Positions 61,401 to 64,000 of a DNA stretch of 64,000 nt are shown here, one piece after another. Origin of the DNA: Pyxidicoccus caerfyrddinensis (lineage in GTDB: Bacteria; Myxococcota; Myxococcia; Myxococcales; Myxococcaceae); NCBI RefSeq assembly GCF_010894405.1, contig NZ_JAAIYA010000028.1, positions 111,038-175,037 on the forward strand, given 5' to 3'. Position 1 is the stretch's first letter, and each line of letters opens with the position of its first letter. The position numbers and the translations under genes were made by a program. Below the pieces are notes generated by a model. That model was not told the DNA's origin and did no database searches. It saw only the letters and a program-made list of their open reading frames with translations.

Positions 61401-62515
61401 ACGACGTGCCTGAGATAAAGCAGATCCACGCTCGCACGCTGGAGCTGTTCGACCGGGAGGGAGAGTCCCTCCCGTACCTCGACCAGTTGTGGATGTGGTT
61501 GTGCAACTACTTCATCGTCGGGGGGCACCTCTTGCCGGCGAGCGAGCTGGCGGAGCGGCTCCTGTCCCTGGGCAGAAAACGGGAGGATGCAGCGCTGACT
61601 GCCCGGGCCTACCGATTCCTGGCGATCATCCTCCGTGAAAGGGGAGAACTCGTCAGGAGTCTGGAGCTGATCGACCGGGCGAGGGCGCTCTCCAGCGAAG
61701 ACATGTACCTGGATGCCCCCATCGCTCCGCTCTATTTCGAGTCGCAGGTGGAAGATGCCATCTTCATTTGTTACATGCGGCTGTTCTTGGGCGACGTGCA
61801 GCAGGCATGGCGGTCTGGCCTCGCGGCCCTGACGCGAGCCAGAGAGCTGAATCAGCCCGCGACCCTGGTCTATGCGCTGATCTTTCTGGCGGGCATCGCT
61901 CGGTTCCAGCGGGATGCCCGGCATGCCTTGGAGTGGGCAGAGGAAGGCATGTCCCTGGCGTCCAGGACGGGGCTCAAGCCCATGGAACAGGCGGCGAGGG
62001 TACTTCGAGGATGGGCAATGGCAGAGCTGGGGCTGCGTCAGGAGGGAGTCGAAGTCATGCGCGACGCTCTCGAGCAGTGGCGGCGGATGGAGAGCTGGCT
62101 CTTTGTTCCCTACTTCCAGAGCCTGCTCGCGGAGGTCCTGGGGAGCTTGGGACAGGTACGGGAGGGGTTGGCCTCGGTGGAGGAGGCTCTGGACGCCATG
62201 AAAGAGAGAGGGATTCGCTTCCTCGTGCCCGAGCTTCACCGGACCCGGGGCGAGCTGCTGTGGTTGCGCGGCATGCACGCTGAGGCGATGCGGTGCCTCC
62301 TCCGGGCCCGCATCGAGGCCCGCCGCCAGCGGGCCGCGCTTCTCGAACTGCGGGCGACGGTTTCCTTGTCGCGGCTGCTGCGCGACCAGGGAAAGAAGGA
62401 GCAGGCCCGCAGGAGGTTGGTGAGAGCCTGCCATGGTGCCAGAGTGGAACCTCAGGCCGTGGACCTCCAAGATGCCCGGGGACTGCTGGAACAACTCTCG
62501 CCCCAGCTACGGTGA
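58445..62515 (+). CDS. Kinase / degenerate cyclase / AAA / helical-repeat fusion protein
   Basis: A 1356-residue cytoplasmic signalling protein. Order: Ser/Thr kinase at about 35-310 (HRDLKPSN near 172, LDFG near 191), class III nucleotide-cyclase-like domain at about 330-510, AAA/STAND-type ATPase from about 520 (RLVGRERELQ, Walker A GEAGIGKS near 549, Walker B VLEDLHWSD near 688), then a TPR-like helical region to the end. The cyclase has LLGDEVLACFG near 380, but the first metal-binding Asp of the usual FADIVGFT is replaced (SCRLVGRS), so it is probably inactive or regulatory. The layout matches kinase/cyclase fusions described near TOMM-type peptide clusters. GAGGAG precedes the ATG. Confidence 0.85.
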   Translation: MGERTEELEDFNDAFLKEIARTSRRHFRVPAVGTRLGGRDGLRFEIIDALGGGAMGQVFRAWDEELQRVVALKFLMPPGTGETEEALVAMLRQEARAIAGLDHENIVRIFDIGEWRDAPGAPYVPYLVMECLEGESLGSLLKRERPGLLRTLSIFHCVARGLAHAHERSLIHRDLKPSNVFLTREGAVKLLDFGLAQLMDLGGAGVPHRPMAGTPAYMAPEQWRGEPQDARTDLWSMGVMLYEFLTGELPYAGPSLEKLRAGVIASEPVPSVRERAPEVPREVAQLVAALLEKEAPRRLSRAATLAEWLRRLEQQLGPWRAEPHALGTQYRKVTLVSCRLVGRSRLSERLDPEDALEMEEDFHRGCSQVILRHGGFVTHLLGDEVLACFGYPVAREDDSERAVRAGLDLQRYFREQPARGPGPSLRVAVGIHTDSMVFTVPSQGTPGAGPAIQGEAPRRASRLAEQAGPGGVVLGGTTRERVLGTFDTEPLDLPDSWRVLRERKAVTRFQRVLATGTLTRLVGRERELQALLGRWAEAQEGRGSFVFVSGEAGIGKSRLIQELLGRASPEPAFLFQAQCWEQLGSSTFAPVIELLWRLLQLEPRALQPWELKGQLLSRLEALGMLGDGRLESRHVDGLISLLSPAPAEEASPPMQPVDPQREERQKILEALRALLSRMTERGPVLAVLEDLHWSDPSTLELLEGLLGSVSRERLLVVLSARTGFQLPWAPRLGLHRLELGRLSEESAAHLVREAARERMLPEATVSQLVARTDCIPLFIVEMTRQALHCDPASIPVTLHELLASRLDALPPRQRLLLWFGAGVGRRFTRPLLAALTRRSEAELREDLEALVTAGILAQDDSSEPGYQFHHALLQEVAWGSLPRRRRREFHRHIAHVLEVRFPDVVDTRPEVLAHHYTAAGEKVVALRYRTRAVELAFQRWAILEAIDHVRHALALLRALPDASQRSAEEMQLLNALGISLMRTQGYDVPEIKQIHARTLELFDREGESLPYLDQLWMWLCNYFIVGGHLLPASELAERLLSLGRKREDAALTARAYRFLAIILRERGELVRSLELIDRARALSSEDMYLDAPIAPLYFESQVEDAIFICYMRLFLGDVQQAWRSGLAALTRARELNQPATLVYALIFLAGIARFQRDARHALEWAEEGMSLASRTGLKPMEQAARVLRGWAMAELGLRQEGVEVMRDALEQWRRMESWLFVPYFQSLLAEVLGSLGQVREGLASVEEALDAMKERGIRFLVPELHRTRGELLWLRGMHAEAMRCLLRARIEARRQRAALLELRATVSLSRLLRDQGKKEQARRRLVRACHGARVEPQAVDLQDARGLLEQLSPQLR

Positions 62516-62666
62516 CAGCGGCGCATGGGCGCAAAAGAAGCTCGCCTCGCTGGCCACGTACTCGCCCCGGTCGGCCAGCTTGGCACGTCAGCCGAGGCGA
62601 CATGTTCCCTGACTCACGGGGCCACGGCTCCCGGCGGAGGTCTCGGGTAGCGACGTCGAGGCAGAG

Positions 62667-63353
62667 GTGCGGTTCATCCACGAGCGCATCAACCGAAGAA
62701 GCGTAGACGAGCTCTTGTCGGATCCCGAGGCCATGGCGCTCCTTCCCGAGCTCGGACCGGATCAGAACATCTTGACCTATGCCGTGAACTTCAGGAACCC
62801 GGATGGCTCGCTCAACACGAATCTGGAGCAGGCAAACCGGTTGAACAAGGCCGTCTACGATCTCCTGAGCATCGATCCCGGGGACGAGATCTATGGCTAC
62901 GGGATGATCGTGAGCACCACCGATTTCAGCGAGGAGCACTACGGGAAGACGTTCATCGAGGATTTCAAGCGGCGCCTCGGCGTCTCGTCGTCGCCGGGCT
63001 CCACGGTGACGGTGCTCCGGTCGACGACGATGGCACCGTGGCTCTTGTCGACGCCCGAAGGGAGCTTCCTGGACGTGCTGGAGTTCGAGCTCCGCGACGC
63101 GATCCTGAAGTCGATGATGAGGGACTCGATGTTCCAGATCTTCACTGAGATCGACACGAACAAGGACGGCGTCCTGGACGTGTCGGAGGTGATGAGCAAG
63201 TTCCGCGAGAAGGGCTACCACGACGACGAAGTCGACGCGTTCTTGCAGCTGTGCGACCTCGACAGGAGCGGCACGGTGTCCATGGAAGAATTCCTGGGCG
63301 CGTTCTCGCAGTTCATGGCCAAATCGAAGCTCGCGAGCGGCGTCAGCGCTTGA
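62667..63353 (+). CDS. Apparent C-terminal part of a PLP-decarboxylase-like protein fused to two EF-hands
   Basis: A 228-residue frame (GTG start; open upstream to a stop at 62610). The first 150 residues (LLPELGPDQNILTYAVNF, SIDPGDEIYGYGMIVSTTDF, TVTVLRSTTMAPWL) look like the C-terminal subdomain of PLP-dependent amino-acid decarboxylases; the Lys-containing PLP domain is absent. The last 60 residues hold two EF-hand loops: DTNKDGVLDVSEV and DLDRSGTVSMEEF, both with the Asp/Asn/Gly/Glu pattern for Ca2+. No ribosome-binding site is convincing. It may be a truncated gene or a small Ca2+-binding protein on its own. The decarboxylase link is from memory of the family. Confidence 0.6.
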   Translation: MRFIHERINRRSVDELLSDPEAMALLPELGPDQNILTYAVNFRNPDGSLNTNLEQANRLNKAVYDLLSIDPGDEIYGYGMIVSTTDFSEEHYGKTFIEDFKRRLGVSSSPGSTVTVLRSTTMAPWLLSTPEGSFLDVLEFELRDAILKSMMRDSMFQIFTEIDTNKDGVLDVSEVMSKFREKGYHDDEVDAFLQLCDLDRSGTVSMEEFLGAFSQFMAKSKLASGVSA

Positions 63354-63418
63354 AGATGAGTCCCGGCCTGGTTCACACCCGCCCGACCCAAGCAGATCCA
63401 ATCCCAAGGAGAGACACG

Positions 63419-63877
63419 ATGCGCAAGCTGAGCTTCATGGCCGTTCTCGCGGTACCCGCCGCCGCACAGCTGCTGGGTTGTTCCAGCGCCCACGCGGAGG
63501 AAACCAACACGCTGACCACCATCGCGGATGCCCGCAGTGGCATTGCCTCACCGGTGGACCTTGGAGCGCCAGGGGACTCGCCGGGCGACATGTTCGTCTT
63601 CGACCAGCCCCTGCTGAACGAGGCCCGGGAGACCATTGGCTCCAACAGCGGCTACTGCATCCGGACGTTGCCTGGCCAGTTCAGCGAGTGCCAGTGGACG
63701 CTCACCATGGCCGACGGCACCATCACCGTCGCGGGCCGCGAGGCGGAGACCGGCACCTCGCTCATCCCCATCATCGGTGGCACGGGCGACTATCTGGGAG
63801 TGGGTGGCGTGCTGAGCACCACCCCCAATGGGGACAGGACGTTCACCCAGGTGCTCACCCTGCACAGGATGCGCTAG
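63419..63877 (+). CDS. Allene-oxide-cyclase-barrel-like lipoprotein
   Basis: A 152-residue protein with lipobox QLLGC and a small beta-barrel. The pattern GDMFVFDQPL, SGYCIRTLPG, CQWTLTMADGTITVAG and IIGGTGDYLGVGGVL fits the AOC/dirigent-like barrel family found in plants and some bacteria. AAGGAGAG precedes the ATG. Bacterial members are uncharacterised to my knowledge; some lie in polyketide clusters as cyclases, but there is no such cluster here. Confidence 0.75.
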   Translation: MRKLSFMAVLAVPAAAQLLGCSSAHAEETNTLTTIADARSGIASPVDLGAPGDSPGDMFVFDQPLLNEARETIGSNSGYCIRTLPGQFSECQWTLTMADGTITVAGREAETGTSLIPIIGGTGDYLGVGGVLSTTPNGDRTFTQVLTLHRMR

Positions 63878-63895
63878 AGCGCCGAACAGGTTAGG

Positions 63896-64000
63896 TCACG
63901 CCGCGTGCTGGTAGCGCGCGGCGACCTCGAGGTTTTGGACGACCGCGAGTCGCCTGAGGTCAAAGAGGTTGCGGCGCGTGCCTCGGTAACGAGCCTTCGG
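63896..64000 (-). mobile_element. 3' end of a DDE-type transposase gene (IS element, partial)
   Basis: The last 34 codons of a minus-strand frame that runs off the window's right end. They read PKARYRGTRRNLFDLRRLAV and then VQNLEVAARYQHAA. This is the ending of DDE_Tnp_1-type transposases (IS4/IS5/IS1182-like groups: xxARYRGxxxNxxDLxxxA). The insertion-sequence end should lie in 63878-63895 or close by; no inverted repeat can be checked because the other end is outside. Confidence 0.65.

Overview
The window is about 64 kb of very GC-rich DNA (roughly 68-70 percent by eye). It most resembles a myxobacterium of the Myxococcus/Corallococcus/Pyxidicoccus/Archangium group. This rests on the many lipoproteins with Asp-Ala-Gly-rich linkers, the small Cys-rich exported proteins, serine/threonine kinases (one fused to cyclase, AAA and helical-repeat modules), several secreted polysaccharide-active enzymes, and a reductase/ketosynthase cluster. 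No rRNA, tRNA or CRISPR array was seen. The assignment is by gene content, not by a marker gene.

Layout. (1) 2-7087: a plus-strand operon of an HlyD-type adaptor (5' end outside the window), a C39-peptidase ABC exporter, a second ABC transporter and a JmjC/cupin-type oxygenase. This matches the NHLM-type peptide export set plus a hydroxylase. (2) 7053-13272: a minus-strand three-gene unit made of a small helical protein, a LysM/peptidoglycan-binding-like protein, and a 1597-residue protein that combines a split EEP nuclease, an OTU-type cysteine protease and a duplicated domain of unknown function. It looks like a secreted effector with adaptors. (3) 13403-28691: mostly exported proteins: an M19-type dipeptidase, a GH128-type glucanase, a serine hydrolase, a CXXCH lipoprotein and a ten-repeat PPC-like lipoprotein, with an MFS symporter and a membrane glycosyltransferase-like protein. 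(4) 29097-35494: seven co-directional genes with several ATGA overlaps (MDR reductase, membrane-anchored LbH acyltransferase, KAS III, ACP, SDR, second KAS III, acyl-adenylating ligase), probably making a small specialised ketide or lipid.

(5) 35550-53584: a mixed region with small Cys-rich secreted proteins, an M4-type metalloprotease, a metallophosphoesterase, a YhhN lysoplasmalogenase, a CpaB-like SAF protein, a pectinacetylesterase, a zinc-ribbon protein, a transmembrane kinase, a GH6 cellulase and a secreted C39-like peptidase. (6) 53750-64000: a large lipoprotein with a duplicated module, a VanW protein, the kinase/cyclase/AAA fusion, an apparently truncated decarboxylase-like protein with EF-hands, an allene-oxide-cyclase-barrel lipoprotein and the 3' end of a transposase.

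The genes suggest a predatory or saprophytic lifestyle with many surface and secreted hydrolases. The least ordinary items are the nuclease/OTU effector, the exporter-plus-hydroxylase operon without a visible precursor, the two-KAS-III cluster, and the set of small Cys-rich exported proteins. All functions are inferred from motifs read by eye; no database search was run.
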